DNA from: Mesaphorura yosii
Taxonomy: Eukaryota > Arthropoda > Collembola > Poduromorpha > Tullbergiidae
Assembly (NCBI GenBank): GCA_009869945.1
Contig: WIXG01000293.1
Span: forward strand, 1 to 64,000
Length of the DNA: 64,000 nt
Direction of reading: 5' to 3'
Of the stretch, positions 1-12,522 are shown piece by piece; positions within the stretch are counted from its first letter, which is position 1, and each line of letters starts with the position of its first letter. A program made the translations under genes and the position numbers. The notes below the pieces were generated by a model. It worked only from the letters and a program-made list of their open reading frames with translations, had not been told where the DNA came from and searched no databases.

Positions 1-94
1 CTCCCAATTCTGCGGCCCTGAAATCAGTTCCCTAACCAGCCGTTCCGAGCTAACAGTGCGCTAACAGTCACCGTTTAGATCATCGTCGCCGTAG

Positions 95-388
95 GAGAAC
101 CCCAAAATTCCAGCCCTCACGACCAAACTTTCCGCGTCTTCTTCCGACGACGAGCTCGAAGGTGGAAAGCGTGTTGTGGAATTCGCAGGAGGAGAAGATG
201 AGATCAATCGGCGCTTGGCTTCAGGTGCATTCTTGAGGCACTCGTCTGGTTCAGGAGTCACCACACCAGAAAAACAAGGGTCGTTTTGTGGCATGAAACA
301 TGTGCTTGAACAGCTCCCAGCTCCAATGATAAGAAACCCTGCGATTAGCCTGTTACCCATCTGGGATGATATTTGTGATGGAAAATGA
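95..388 (+). CDS. Possible 3'-terminal coding exon, unrecognised gene (partial)
   Basis: An acceptor-like TAG at 92-94 is followed by 97 codons and a stop. The peptide begins ENPKIPALTTKL, has an acidic serine patch (SSSDDELEGG) and ends in a hydrophobic stretch (ISLLPIWDDICDGK). Composition is that of a disordered protein tail and I recognise no family. If real, the rest of the gene lies left of the window. The opposite strand is also open over 61-462 (133 codons), including a signal-peptide-like start at 357 (MGNRLIAGFLIIGAG), so the coding strand is not settled. I prefer plus because of the acceptor and the residue usage, but weakly. Confidence 0.3.
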   Translation, partial: ENPKIPALTTKLSASSSDDELEGGKRVVEFAGGEDEINRRLASGAFLRHSSGSGVTTPEKQGSFCGMKHVLEQLPAPMIRNPAISLLPIWDDICDGK

Positions 389-2573
389 TGCTCGAAATAT
401 TGAATACTGCAATTAGCGGAGTGAAATGTCCAAAACCACCAGCAGGGAACAGTAACAGTCAAAACTCAAGTCTAAAGTTTTGATTTGGAGTTTGTGTGGG
501 CAGGCACCATAAATGTTGCCATGCATGCCCATCGCATTCAGACATTGACACCGATGCGCTAGCTTCTTAGCAACTTCTCCACGTCCATGATGCACGCCAA
601 ATTACATAAAGGAGGCAAGTCCGAGTATTGGAAAAGGAAGAAGGATGATTCTCCTGGGCCACATTGCAACGAGAAGTGGACACTGCATAATCGAGAAATC
701 AGCAGACTTCCAATGCATGCGGGAAAGAATGGACCTACAATCCCCGAAATCATTTCCCAGTCTGGAAGAATCTTGACCGTCCTGCTTTGCTCCTAATTAA
801 TTATCTCAGCCCAACGAATTCTCTCCGATGCGGACGTCCGATGGAGGGTTCTCGATCTGGATTTCAAACTCATCAGATGAATAAGATTAAAATCCGTAAC
901 AATAATGAACTCGTGGCAAATCTGTGCCGAAAGCTGAAAACGCATGGGAAATATGTAGCTTAAATCAACTGAAGCGGGTTAAAAGAGAGGCTCGAAGCAA
1001 ATGAGCCCGGTCGCGCTCGTCTACCAATAAAACAAAGGTTTATGTCTAGTTTTTCGTGTTCTTTCAATGCCCAAAGTGTTTGCTGCTTTAGTAAGCGTGT
1101 AAAGCAAAAGAACAGCGTTTTTTCCAAGGAGAAATGTTCAACCAGAAAACGGGCATGGCATGAGAACTGTAAAAATGTTGGTTGTAAAAAGCGGTGAAAG
1201 GAGTAAAGGTGGCAACGGCTCCATTCTTGCCTCATGGAAGGAAGTGGTGGGCCCGTGTTCATCAATGTGGATGAGATGAACTGCCTTTTAAAATAAAGCG
1301 AGCATCGAGATTAAGAGAGAGTCTGTCTTTGACTTTATGGTGAGAAAACAACAGGAGAAAGTTTGTAGAAAGTTGGAGTCAGGCTGCTGTGAAAGACCAA
1401 AGACCAAAGACGGAACAGGATTCTTGAGGAGCAAAGCACTCGTACTCGCAGGAACGAGTGTGGATTGTGTTGTACAACTGTGCAGCACATTGTAATCGTT
1501 ACTTCTATTACTTTTGTCGGCAGAATATGGAGCTGGCATAAAGTGGCCCAGCGCCACAGAAAATTCATGAACTCCGCCCGAAAAGCACACTCCTCGACCA
1601 CAAAACGTCCCTTTAATTCTAATTTATGGAATCGAAATGAGAACTCGCTCGGCACGGATGCGCCATTGACCGCCTCTTCAAAGCACAAACAAGTCTTCTC
1701 TGAATTAGGCCAAACAGACAGTGAACGAACGTTCACTGCGATCGCTGAGACGCTGCCTTCCAATTCGAATCGTGAAATTGCATCGTTCACCTGCAGCGAA
1801 TGTCACTGAATGCAAAAAGTTGCAAAAAAAAGGCATGCTGAGTCTTTACTCAGCGCCGTGACCTGGAAGCGTAGTCTAGAAAGAGATAAGGATTCTTGGA
1901 CCCGAGCGAGAAACGGGGGAGCAGAAAACCTCAAATGGCCTAGTACAGGAATCGACCGAGGCAGCACTTGCTGGACTCTCCCCAAGAGAAGAGTACAGCT
2001 TGTGGCCAACGGGACTTCCATTGAATGAAATCAATGCTACCAACTCAAAGATGGGGGACACGAAACTTTCATTAGATCAACTACATACACACGAGAGATG
2101 CATGCATGCAGCAATCCTATGTCAGCCCGTGCTCTCACACAAAAGACGCTTCCAACAGAACACACACACAAACTCTAATGCTATCCAAATCACACAGAAA
2201 ACAGAATTTGCATCCCGGAATTCGAAATTCAACCTCAATTACTTGCAAACGGGACACCGTCAGCCATCGTCTTAATGCAAATTATTACAGACACGTCATT
2301 TGTCTGGCCCCTTGTGTCATCTGATTACTGATAGTCTCGAAGGTGCTTTTGCATTATTAGTTTTCAGTGAACACAGCGGTATTCATAACTCCATGTGGTG
2401 AGAGACTTCCCCGCGAATCGTCAAACTCGGCTTTCAAATTAGAATCTCAGTTTAAGGTTTATTTTGAAACAATTTCTTCATCGCATATTCTTAGTGCTAA
2501 TTCCGCTAATTGACCTCCGATATACGCATCAGCACCTTTCGTAACTGATGGCTAAAGCAACTACAGCTGAAGC
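389..2573. other. Intergenic, no gene recognised
   Basis: Several open frames of 60-151 codons occur here (for example 1335-1790 minus and 1465-1809 plus). They overlap on opposite strands, have unbiased composition and match no family I know. No tRNA, repeat array or clear poly(A) cluster was seen. The right-hand end probably carries the promoter and leader of the gene starting at 2574. Confidence 0.5.
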
Positions 2574-3339
2574 ATGACAAACAACGGGGAGGCACTGCTA
2601 CGCCAGAGTTCAGTAAGTTCAACGAGACAATTAATTATTAGCCCTCTCTGCCTTGCAGAATTAAACGATCGGATTCCGGATTAATATTTGTTTTGCTTCG
2701 TAGTCTCGGAATTCTTCCTCCCAACCGGATCGAGATCGTCCAGACTTTCTGGAAATCGGAGACTCAGTTGAACATTATGGAGCCGGTGACCCCAGTGAGC
2801 TTGCGAATGACAACAACAACGATGGAAACCTGGCGAACCACAATGATCCCATTGTACCTAATGATCTAAATCAGGAATTGTTAAGGGCTGAGGAAAATAT
2901 TCTTGATGTCGATTTAGACATTGAGGCTGGAAATCCAGGTGTGGTGGATGAACTTGTGCCTTCGTCCATGGAGTCAGTCGGATTTAGTCAAGGAAGCGGC
3001 TTCTTCGCCCCTGCGTCACCAACTTACTCCCCCTCGCTGCCGTGCTTTTCGCAGCCATCGCAAGTTTCTGTCGCGTCATCAGGTAAGGTTTTAATTTATT
3101 TGTTCACAACGGCGAGCCAGCTGCTCCATTTGGAGGAGAGGCGTATGAATGTTGAAATAGTTATGACTTCCATTTTCTTCGTAGGGGCCGATGGCATCAC
3201 TGCCTTAGAAAATCAGTATGTTTTTCCGGAACTGGGCGAGACGGAACTCAGTCAATCGATTATCGACTGCTCTGACCCAAGCTCTCAACCTGAAGCAAAG
3301 AGAAGACGACTTGATGACGTTGATGACGATAACAGCTGA
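2574..3339 (+). CDS. Unrecognised acidic protein with C-terminal basic nuclear signal
   Basis: Three exons join in phase: 2574-2612, 2704-3082 and 3185-3339 (190 aa). The donors are GTAAGT and GTAAGG. The N-terminus is MTNNGEALLRQSS. An Asn/Asp-rich stretch follows, then a Ser/Pro segment (SPTYSPSLPCFSQPS), and the protein ends in EAKRRRLDDVDDD, which looks like a short nuclear localisation signal in an acidic tail. There is no membrane segment, zinc finger or enzyme motif. Overall it resembles a small intrinsically disordered nuclear cofactor, but I do not recognise the family. The second intron (102 bases) has no stop and keeps frame, so retention would add 34 codons. An ATTAAA at 3485-3490 is a candidate poly(A) signal. 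It converges on GPS2. Confidence 0.6.
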
Positions 3340-3772
3340 CCAGGCGACTCAACAAATTCAATGAATCATCTTTGTGATCTGCGGTACAGTGCACAAGTCC
3401 AGCAGAAAGCACAGAACTATTTCTGTTATTTTCCCTATTACTATTGTATTGAAGCATATTGATGGTAAACACCACGAACTTTGGATTAAATACTATCTTC
3501 TGTAAAGCATTTTACTTTTTGTTTAACTTATGAAAAGAGATTTAATTACATTTTCCTTAAACCATTATACCAATTGATTACAAATTATCTACAGTTCCGT
3601 GGTATCAAGTACCAGGTACAACCAAAGACCCCATTTTCATCGTTTTCCTCCTCGCCCTCTTCTCCTTCCAGAGGCAATGAAACGACTAATGACATTTTAG
3701 AGAATCCATCAATCCGCCATTTCGAAGTTGTAGCCGATGAGTTGTCAGTTTCAAACTTCGAAGTGTTTTAGT
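3340..3772. other. 3' UTRs of two convergent genes
   Basis: This lies between the stop of the 2574 gene and the stop of GPS2. An ATTAAA at 3485-3490 suits the plus-strand transcript. The 65-codon plus-strand open frame at 3574-3771 abuts the GPS2 stop and is probably chance. Confidence 0.5.
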
Positions 3773-5646
3773 TCAGTTCATTCCTTGAGGCATGTTGTAG
3801 TTTCTTCCTCCAGGGATTGATGGGTGTGACTGTCCGTGTGCAGACATCGGTGCCTGAGCGTGTGCGTACGCCAGCCTCGGAGGCACTCCGCCCTGGCCCG
3901 TATAAACAACCTAAAGAACCAACGCACAAGTTCCTTTCTCGTACATGACAAAAATTCGTCTGTTTAGAAAGTTAAACTCTTCTTACATGGGGAGAGGGCG
4001 GCCTCGCCTGATACGTCGAACCTGAGGGCGTTGTTCTAATGGGGTACCCGGACGTGATTCCTCCCGACACTCCCTGGCAGAATGGAAATTGGTTAATTCT
4101 GCTCGCATAATACGAATTGTGTAAGTCATTCACGCTTACTTGAGAAGTTTGCAACGTCAATCCTGGATGAAGGCTCATGTGGGGCGGTGGGCGGCCATGC
4201 AGTTGGTGCGTAGCTGGGTTGAGGTAGTACTTTTGGTTCTCGTCAACGAACTTGTGCTGCGACGGCTGACCATGTTGCTAAAATCAGAGGTAAAACAATT
4301 TGCTATAATTACCACACCGTGATCCAATGGCAATCGGACATCCCCCATGAAATTGTTAACAACGGGATGGAATATTTAAATATTTGATGCATACATCGAC
4401 CGTCTGATGAAGCACGAATCCTCGCGGCAGCTGTTGAGTTGGGTGCAAGTACATGCCGGGCTGGATGGTTTTCGGAGGTTCATCCCGTGAGATCTGCGGA
4501 GAGCGGGTGTTGTGCGATCCAGCATACGTGTACAGCGCAGGCTGAGGAGACGAATGATGACTGGAGGAGTAGCTGGTGCTGCTGCCACTATTCTGCGAAG
4601 GTTGGGATGGAGGCGCCTGCTGCTGCTGCGAGGTCATGGGTAAGGCAACAGTTGGAAAATATTGTAGACCCGTTGGTTCTGCGAATTAGATATGCAAACT
4701 TATTCCTGAAGTCTTCTAGTACGTTACTCTATTTTAACTTACTATGAGGGTACGGATGCATGGCTTGAGGAGGCGGTTTGTAAGGTCCAAACTTGTAATT
4801 GGGTGGTGGTGAAGTGCTCCTCGGACGCTTTGTGCCCTGTAGGACAGCATAAACTTTAGAGTTCTGCATTCACAGCAACCAATTTGCTCGCGAATAATTT
4901 CCTATTAATCTGGTATTAATCCTAATTTAATTAGCAACTTACTTGTGGCATCAGAGCATGCGGATTCTGCTGAGGGTTGTGCTGCTGGATCGTGGGGGTT
5001 ATTTTGTATTGAGGCAAGCGTGCCAATTGGACGGGTTGGAACATTTGATGACCCTGCCCCACTTGTTGTGGTGCGTATGTAAAAATCTCTCTGGAGAAAT
5101 GTATTAGAAAATTCAAGGTTAGACGCTGATCGAAATGAAGAATTAATACATTTTGGAGTATCCACGTACCCTGCTTCTTTATTCATCAACTGCCTGCGTC
5201 TGGTCTCGTCTTCATTTAGAACTTTCTTCAACTGCAGAAACAGCTGGTGCTTTTCGTCTTTGAGTTCAGTTAAGTGCGAATCCAACTTTGCTAGTTGTTC
5301 TTTGGTTTCGCTCAGAGTCATCGAGTCCTGCTTCTGCTGCTTCTCACGTTCCTTTCGCTGTCTCTCCACCTCAGCATCAGCCTCCAATTCTAGAAACAAG
5401 CAGCACATGATATGGGATTAGAAATTCTGATTGAGCATCAAATCCATTTGCATTTTATCCAGTTTAAAATACCAAGTTATTCCGGCATTACCAACCCTTT
5501 ACCAACTACGGTTAACTCCCCACCTTTCGGGGTCTTGATCTTTCCCTACCTTGCTTTTTCCGTTGTCTTTCTCTGGTTACGTGAGTTTTTAGAGCCTCGA
5601 ACATCGCTCTGCTCATCTTCGGTCTTTCAAGCACCACGTTGGGCAT
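3773..5646 (-). CDS. GPS2: G protein pathway suppressor 2 (GPS2), NCoR/SMRT-HDAC3 corepressor subunit
   Basis: Eight exons in transcription order: 5646-5550, 5389-5170, 5090-4943, 4836-4743, 4678-4395, 4277-4140, 4073-3987, 3910-3773. Together they give 401 aa (human GPS2 is 327). The start MPNVVLERPKMSRAM matches the family N-terminus. The diagnostic coiled coil in exon 2 reads MTLSETKEQLAKL, then DEKHQLFLQLKKVL and ETRRRQ, nearly identical to vertebrate GPS2. The rest is Gln/Pro/Ser/Tyr-rich low complexity, as in the family. In known animals GPS2 bridges TBL1 and NCoR/SMRT in the nucleus and restrains JNK signalling. It is divergent to ACTMAP, with 268 bases between start codons, so a shared promoter is likely. 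Identification is secure; exon borders are inferred from phase. Confidence 0.93.
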
Positions 5647-5914
5647 TTTTACACAGGATTTATTTTTTACTGGAAGTTGAGTGATAAAGTCGTAGTAGAT
5701 ATGAGTTGGTGAAACTAAAAACAGTACTTGTATTCTAAAAGTAAGTTATGTGACGAGAGATCTACGATTCTTCAGTGCAATTAAGCCTGTAACGCCGTAA
5801 CGATTAGATTTTAATTAAAAATTACTGCTTTATGTTGCACTTTACAGTTTTCCTCTGCATTCAACAAGCCTGTGCTGAAGCAGTAGCAGCTTAGCGTTGG
5901 AGTTTTTTTTATAC
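5647..5914. promoter_or_regulatory. Probable bidirectional promoter of GPS2 and ACTMAP
   Basis: The two start codons point away from each other across 268 bases. No TATA box was noted. Placement is inferred from gene orientation only. Confidence 0.45.
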
Positions 5915-7009
5915 ATGTCGCAAATACCACCACCACCGCCACCTACTCCAACACTCTTCGGGAGGAAGGATGAGACAGGAGTCTTTGTTTCTTCGCTCGA
6001 ACACGCAACTGTGGACGGGGAGATGATCGTCCATGAAATTCAGTCATTAGGCAGACAGGAGTGGTTGATCAATTCGGCACACGTTGGGTACAAGTCCAGC
6101 CCAACAGGTGATGGGCAGGGGCACGATGGTGAGGATGGTAAAATGCTCATTATTTCATCCATTCTGCAACCAATTCTTCAGAACGGACCCATGTAAGAAA
6201 ATGCCACTTTCTAACCAAATGATGATTTGGATTTGGAATTCTAATCAGTCTGTTCAATTTGTCAGATGTGGGCTGGCTGCCCTGGCCATGGCTGTGCAAG
6301 CTGAGATGAAGAAACGTAGTGGAGAGGTGGACGGCGAAGTGCCCTCACGAATTTTCCAGGAAGCAGTTAGCAGAGGATTCACGAAAAGAGGAGAAATGTT
6401 TTCTGCCGATAACATGGCCTCCTTGGCCCGGACTTTCCTCCAAAATGTTCAACTGGTAAATACAATGGAGATGAGCGAGGCGGAAATTCGGAGCATGATT
6501 GTCACTAATAGCCTAAAGGGGAATTACTTCTTGGTTCCGTAAGTCTTATGCTGAATGCGTGAACCATGGAATTGAGATTCTGAACGTAACAAATCTGCAG
6601 GTACGACGCTGATCGAAACCATCGGCCAGGGCTTTTCAGGGGCCACAAGGCGCACTGGTGTGTTGTGACAGGCTTCGCAGTCTGGCTTGGACCTTCACAT
6701 TGGAACAAAATTTCCCTTCCACCGGAAAATGCTCGCGAGGAGGTTGTGTTCCTGGAGCCTGAAACCCTCATTGAGAAGGAGCAAGCCCTTATCACTGGGG
6801 CATTGATAACGAATGCAGACGGGCTAAGGCTCTCCGTACTTGCACGCCAGAGTAAAAGTAAGTACGTGGGGCTGTGGCCCTTGGAAGCTCTCGTCGCGAG
6901 CAATCGAAACCTGTCGGAAATTGCCCCAAAAATTCTAGCCGACGCAAACGATTACATTCTCCATCCAATTGCATCAACCTTGAAGGACAGAATCATATTG
7001 ATCAATTAA
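5915..7009 (+). CDS. ACTMAP: Actin maturation protease (ACTMAP, C19orf54 family)
   Basis: Exons 5915-6192, 6266-6538 and 6601-7009 give 319 aa (human 351). The family's cysteine protease removes the acetylated N-terminal residue of actin to yield mature actin. Family signatures are clear: an N-terminal polyproline run (IPPPPPPTP), which in the human protein recruits profilin; the catalytic-Cys motif GPICGLAAL (Cys94), whose Ile codon is split by intron 1; RGEMFSADNMASLA; and LVPYDADRNH followed by GHKAHWCVVTG with the catalytic His (about His202). I start at the first ATG, at 5915, just before MSQIPPPP. ATTAAA at 7005-7010 overlaps the stop codon, and minus-strand AATAAA copies for pinin lie at 7022-7031, so the two 3' ends nearly touch. 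Confidence 0.92.
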
Positions 7010-7229
7010 AATTTTACTCGATTTATTTATTTACCTTGAACAATACAGAATTCGGGGAACCTTAATTTTCTTGATTACGATAAAACGAAACGTGAGCCTG
7101 TAAAAGAAATTTCACACGGGCAAGAAGAAATGGGAATATGAAGTGTGTCTTAACTACTACAATACGATTAAGTAATTAATTATTCCAAAACTTTAAACTA
7201 TTTGCGTAGTAAATCCTGAGCCCTTCGTC

Positions 7230-8960
7230 TCAGTATTCTGTATCGGCGATGCTGACACTAATGTCCTCCATCTCCTGAACCGGTCGGGTCCTGAAGGTCG
7301 CAACTTCATCCATTTCGGATGCTTCTTCCCCGTGAATTCTCTCCAGGGAGTTTTCTCTGTCATCAGACTCGGAGTCCTTGCCTGTGGTCACGGTCACAGT
7401 GAAGTCTTCGCCATCTGGCAGCTGAACCGCGTCGTCCGTCTTCATGACCTCCTTCAACTCCTCTTCCATATCCACGTCGAAATGTTCGGCGCTGCCTCGT
7501 CTCTCTCGCCCGTCCAGCCGCTGTTCCCAATACCGCTTGCTCCTTTGCTCGTACTTGGCCAAATCCTCCAGACACTCCTTTCGCTTAGCCGCGATCATTT
7601 CTACGAGAAATAAACAGTGAAGACTTGTGAATAAAGATAGGAGAATTGGAGGGAAGGTTTCAAGCTACCTGCCACCAACTGCTTTGATTGCTCCAGTCTG
7701 CAGTCCATGACAGGGTTCATAATCTTGGGACGATAGAAAATGTGCGGCTTGGTCTCTGTGCGGATGAAATTGGACAAATATCGCGTCTTGGTTTCCCATT
7801 GCTCCAACTACAAAAAATTGGATCTGTTAGACAGGCTCCACTCGTTAATCAATAACGTTTGCGAAGTACATACAAAACCGATACCCATAGTAATGTTATC
7901 ATATCATGACTAATCAACTAACAGAGGTCGCATCACGATCTTACCTCTTCCAAGCGTGTTTTCTTAACTTCGAGTCTCCTAATCTCGGTCAACTTGAACC
8001 TTCTGTCTCGGATTAATTGCTGTTTTTCTTTCCGAACACCTTCTCGCTCGTTCTTCGCCGCTTCGTCTAACTTTGCTTCAATCTGAGCTCGCTTTTCCTC
8101 CTATTTTATTTTTAAGAAAACGCCAGAAGTTGTTATTTAGCAGTGCTTAAAGTGGTGAATCGTGAATGAGCCTCATGAATCCGTTCTTACCTTGTCTTTC
8201 AGTTTTGTTTCATCTTGTTTGAATCTCTGCAAAGTTCCTAGGAGTGCGCCAAACATGCGACGATTTCTGGTCAACCCGGACCGATCCTCACGCTGTTCAG
8301 CTAATACTTCGTCCCTGGATTTTTCTTTGACCGACGTCACTATGCGGGACTGCAGCTAAAAAATGTCACAGCGCAGTTAGATCACTTAACCTTATTAGAG
8401 CTCAAGAGAATTAAGAATCAAGGGCAGGCACTAATTAAAGGAAAGGTTTTTGATAAGTTTGATTGGTTATTGGTTTCTGTGTAATATCCTGCAGGCTTAC
8501 TCTTCCTCTTAAGTCGCCACCTACTGCATCGTCTTCTGTTCTGAATCTTTCCTTGAAGTTGGAATTTGTTCGTCCGACGTTCGACGCACCATCGACATTT
8601 CTACGCCTCTTCTCCCAAGGTTCTTCCGGGTAACTTTCTTCACCACGCCGCACCCTTGCTCGACCATTCGCAGCTGCGCTTTTGTCGTAGAAGTTGTCTG
8701 TCGTGTCTTCCGGCAACCCTCGCCTTCCTCTGGAAGGTGGAATTTATGATCAAATTCGTTTGCAAATCATCATGGTACAATCTGAGTGCAAGTTAACATC
8801 CACTCCCAATCACTCACCTTTGACCGAACGATGTCAGGTCCTTGGCTTCCTTCCCAAAGAGTTTCTTGATACTGACATCGACTTCTTTCAAAGTTTCTCT
8901 TGCTTTCTCGAGCTCTTCGTCAAGAGTTCCAGCAAGATTTGTGATTATACCCGTTGCCAT
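7230..8960 (-). CDS. PNN: Pinin, exon-junction/ASAP-PSAP splicing factor
   Basis: Six exons in transcription order: 8960-8818, 8729-8501, 8355-8191, 8100-7945, 7807-7669, 7600-7230, giving 400 aa. The N-terminus (LAGTLDEELEKARETLKEVD, SIKKLFG) matches the pinin coiled-coil region. Exon 3 has RNRRMFGALLGTLQRFKQ, the pinin/SDK core, followed by a long charged coiled coil (exon 4). Exon 5 has NFIRTETKPHIFYRPKIM, the family's most conserved block. The C-terminus is acidic, and the SR-rich tail of vertebrate pinin is missing, so this is a short form as in other invertebrates. Pinin binds RNPS1 on spliced mRNA in nuclear speckles; its desmosomal role is vertebrate. It is divergent to EXOC8. Confidence 0.93.
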
Positions 8961-9626
8961 TTTAGTTCTGTTGCGTCTTCAATTATCCAGCACTTTCACA
9001 GCCTATTCTGAAAGTGTCTTCAAAGCACGCTCAATAAGTAGTAATTAATTCGCACCACTCACAGCAATGTGGAAGAAGCGAATACGAACACCTGCACACT
9101 AAATTGAATCTCTAAATTCACATCAAATTCTCTGAAATGCAGGTTTAAAGTCTAAGAAGATTTTATGTGATTATTTAAAAGACGCAAATCAAATCAGAGT
9201 CAACATTTACACATCGACACAAGCGAATAACAGCGCTGGATCTTCCTTCGGTTCTTTCGCCGAGTAACGCGACACCGACTCGTTCTTTTGAGTTCGCGCG
9301 GTCTTCCTTGAGGCTCGAGGCTTACGAAAGTAGAGTTGAGCAAAACAAAATTGCTGCTGACGGCTGACGACTGTGCATTGATGAATTGGTGGACAGATTT
9401 ACTGCGCCTAGTTGATAATATAAATATTCAATGTGAACCATAGGTTTGTTGACAGTTGTAAGTTCAGTACATTACTCCTACAATTTTTGGCAATTTGCAC
9501 ATTGAAAGGATTCAAATATAAGGAGGTTCATCAAGATTTTCGAGACAACCGGTATTATTCCGGTTAATTTTTCTGTATTACAGTTAGAGGAGTTCGGAAA
9601 GGCAAGCGAAGAAACACAAGCCCAAA
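8961..9626. promoter_or_regulatory. Shared upstream region of pinin and EXOC8
   Basis: These 666 bases separate two divergent start codons and must contain both promoters and 5' UTRs. No repeat or small RNA gene was recognised. Confidence 0.4.
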
Positions 9627-12522
9627 ATGAGTGGGTGTCAATTTGGAGATAAGTTCGCTTCCAAAGACTTTGACCCTGAGAAATGTGAGTTTTTGACAAA
9701 CTTACCATTGCTCCATTTGTCTCAATACGGGCATTAGTATTGTGATGGGACGTTTAATGTTTCAGACGTGAAAGAGATAAGCACACATTGCATTGGAGGA
9801 GCAGAACTGAATACTCAGAAAGCTAAACTTCAAGCCTTGTCCGATGATACGCACTCAGCGTTGAAGAAAAATGTGTTCCAGCATTATGAACAATTCATCG
9901 ACACGGCGAAAGACATTTCTTGTAAGTCTGGCAGCGTGACTTGCGTGACTGATAAGAGATTCTACATGCACTGTTGTTGAAACTATGCACTTTTATATTT
10001 GCTTGATTTGATTTGATTGCAGATCTGGCAGGAGAAATGTACCAAATATCACAAACTTTAAGGGACCAGCGTGTATTGATACAAAACATTTTGGACACTT
10101 CCATCCTGGCACCAAAGAAGTTGCAGTTGTCTGCCACTGTGAGTCCCAGCGAAGTCGAGTTGAAGACGAAGTCGACGGAGGAAGACGCGAGAAAGAAAAT
10201 ACTCAGCGTGATAGAAAAGGTGGAAGGAGCAAGTGTAAGTGCATTTGCATTGACGATCCCCTTCTTGGATATTTGTGCTGGAGTTCTGAAATCTGAAGTG
10301 AGCCACTGATTTGCAGGATATTGTTGAGAATGAAAGCAGAACTCTGATCTACGAAGGGGACTTGTTGGAAATTGATCCCGACAATTACTCCGCAGTTCAA
10401 CGAAAGCGAGGCTGCCTGTTCAACGATGGAATCATGCTTGCTGTTTGGGTCACCAACAGGTTCGCTTTTATACCTTGAAGAAGGGGCTGGCGGGCCTTGC
10501 ATACCCACTGAAGCATTCTTTCTTTCTGTGTAGACGAGGCCCGCAGAGATACAAGTTTCAAGCCTTTTATGAGCTGGGGAGCATCGGGCTTGTAATGAAC
10601 ATTAGAGATCCCGAGTGTCCTAAACACACTTTCAAGCTGCTGATCTTCCCGAATGTGCATCTGCTTCAATGCCCAAATCAACAAGAAAAGGTAAAAGAAA
10701 ATTTTTTACTCTAAACTGAAGTCTCAACTAGTGATGTGATCGCGGGTTAAAGATCAGATGTGTTTCATGGACAGGATGCGTGGTGCACTCACATCGAAGG
10801 GCTCCAAAAAATCTTAAGGAACCCACACGGTCAGAAGTCGTTTACCACGAGTAAGCAAGCCACCATTGAGAGTCCCACCTCCGAGACGTACACTGGATTT
10901 GCTTCTATGGAATCCGAACGCATGAAGAGCCTGGACGAGTCGCTGGACAGTTCTGAGCAGATTCCAGAATGGTTGAAGGACTTGCCCGAGGACCTCGACG
11001 TCTACATCGCACAGAGGAACTTTACAGAGGCAGGTGACCTCTTCGATTCTTTCAAGGAATACGTCGGAACGGCACCGATGAACTCAGCTCTCAAGGACAT
11101 CAAGTAAGCTCTCAAACGACTTCTAATAAGTAAAACACGTTAGTTCTTCATTGAGCTCGACAAACACAGGGCGAGGGTGGACTCCAGAATCCGAGCCCTC
11201 ATCGACATCATTGTAGGGGACTTGGAAATTTTGACCCCAGCAAAGGTCTTGCAAGGTGGGCCACGCTCAATTCTCAGGTCTGTGGATCTGCTCGTCAGAC
11301 TCGGAAGGGAAAGTCAAGCCTCGCAATTGTTTCTGGCTCACCGCTCGGCGTACATTAAGCAAAGGTAACCAGTGGTAAAGCGTTTAGGATTTTCTCATTT
11401 CTCATCCAACCCATCCTTCACATGAAAGACTGAAGCGACTGAAGACGGAGGGCCGAAATCAGTTGTACATGGATCACCTAGCGGACATCTTCTTCCAGAA
11501 CATCGCAGAAACCATGAGAGAATACCGAAAATGCTTTCAAATTAACGTCACCTCCGTCGTGACTTGTAAGGAGAAAATAAGTTGTACACGTTTCTGCAAG
11601 TTGATATGCAAGAACTTTCTGCACAGGTTTGGTGGTCTGGACGAACAATGAGGTCACGAACTTTGTCAACAATTTCTGCCGACAGCTCTTCACGCCTCAA
11701 ACGCAGTTGTCGTCGATATCAAAACTCGTTACTAAATTACGCTCGCACATCGCAAAGGTACGACACGGCAGCCTGTCGGAGTTGCGGGGAGGCACCGATC
11801 TTAATTAGCTGATTGTTTTTTAAGTTGGTGGAATTTGGGATCGACCTTTGCTTCATTGTCGACTCGACTCTGCTCACTTACATTCAGCGGACAGTGACTG
11901 ACGCCAAAGAGAAATTAATCGAAGCTATTCGGCACCGTCACAGGTCGAAAGATGACGCTGGCACCCTCACGGAGTTTGGTGACAAGGCCGCATTGTCGAA
12001 ATTTGCAAACGAAATGGCCGATTTGGGAGTGGACAACTGGCAGGTGTATCTGAAAGGTACGTCCGCATTCATTATCTCAATTGGTGATACACTCCTTGCA
12101 ATCTTTCTGGTCTTTCGTCGTTTTCAGGGATGACGTTCGAAATAAGTTCGAGCGCAGTCGCCTTCACAAAGTCGTGGCTTCACTTCTGTCTAGACGTCGT
12201 GGAGCTGGCAGCTGATGAATGGCAGAATCTCATTGAGACTGCCATTTGTGAGGTTCTTCTGACGGAGATCAGTCAGCTGGAGCATGCCTGGAACAAGGCG
12301 AAGAAGAAGAAAGATTTGAGGCATGCAAAATTAATTGAGAACGACGCAGAATTTGTTTTGGGGTCTGTAAACATTGCAGCCAACAAAATATTCGAGATGC
12401 ACATTGGTCGACCATTCCCCGAGCTGCTGGAAATCGCCGTGCAGAGCGCCTTCACTTCCAAGCCACAGCGGACGGCTTCGCCTCAGAAATCCACCCGGTT
12501 CACGTCCTCAGAGTACATTTAA
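9627..12522 (+). CDS. EXOC8: Exocyst complex component 8 (EXO84)
   Basis: Eleven exons: 9627-9684, 9766-9921, 10023-10234, 10317-10459, 10534-10690, 10775-11103, 11170-11364, 11429-11565, 11627-11757, 11825-12056, 12128-12522; 714 aa (human 725). The N-terminal coil has LKKNVFQHYEQFIDTAKDIS, matching human LKRNVYQNYRQFIETAREIS. A PH-like domain follows (LIYEGDLLEID, GCLFNDGIMLAVW, FKLLIFPN), which in mammals binds RalA. The Exo84 C-terminal helical region begins at IPEWLKDLPEDLDVYIAQRN and runs to the end. EXOC8 is a subunit of the octameric exocyst that tethers secretory vesicles to the plasma membrane. AATAAA at 12604-12609 is the likely poly(A) signal. Confidence 0.95.

Noticed and set aside
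1335-1790. 151-codon minus-strand open frame
   Set aside because: Overlaps a 114-codon plus-strand frame, has unusual Phe/Cys/Ser-rich composition and no recognisable motif.
4213-4223. TGAGGTAGTA resembling the let-7 start
   Set aside because: It lies within a GPS2 exon, is antisense to it, and has no hairpin partner.
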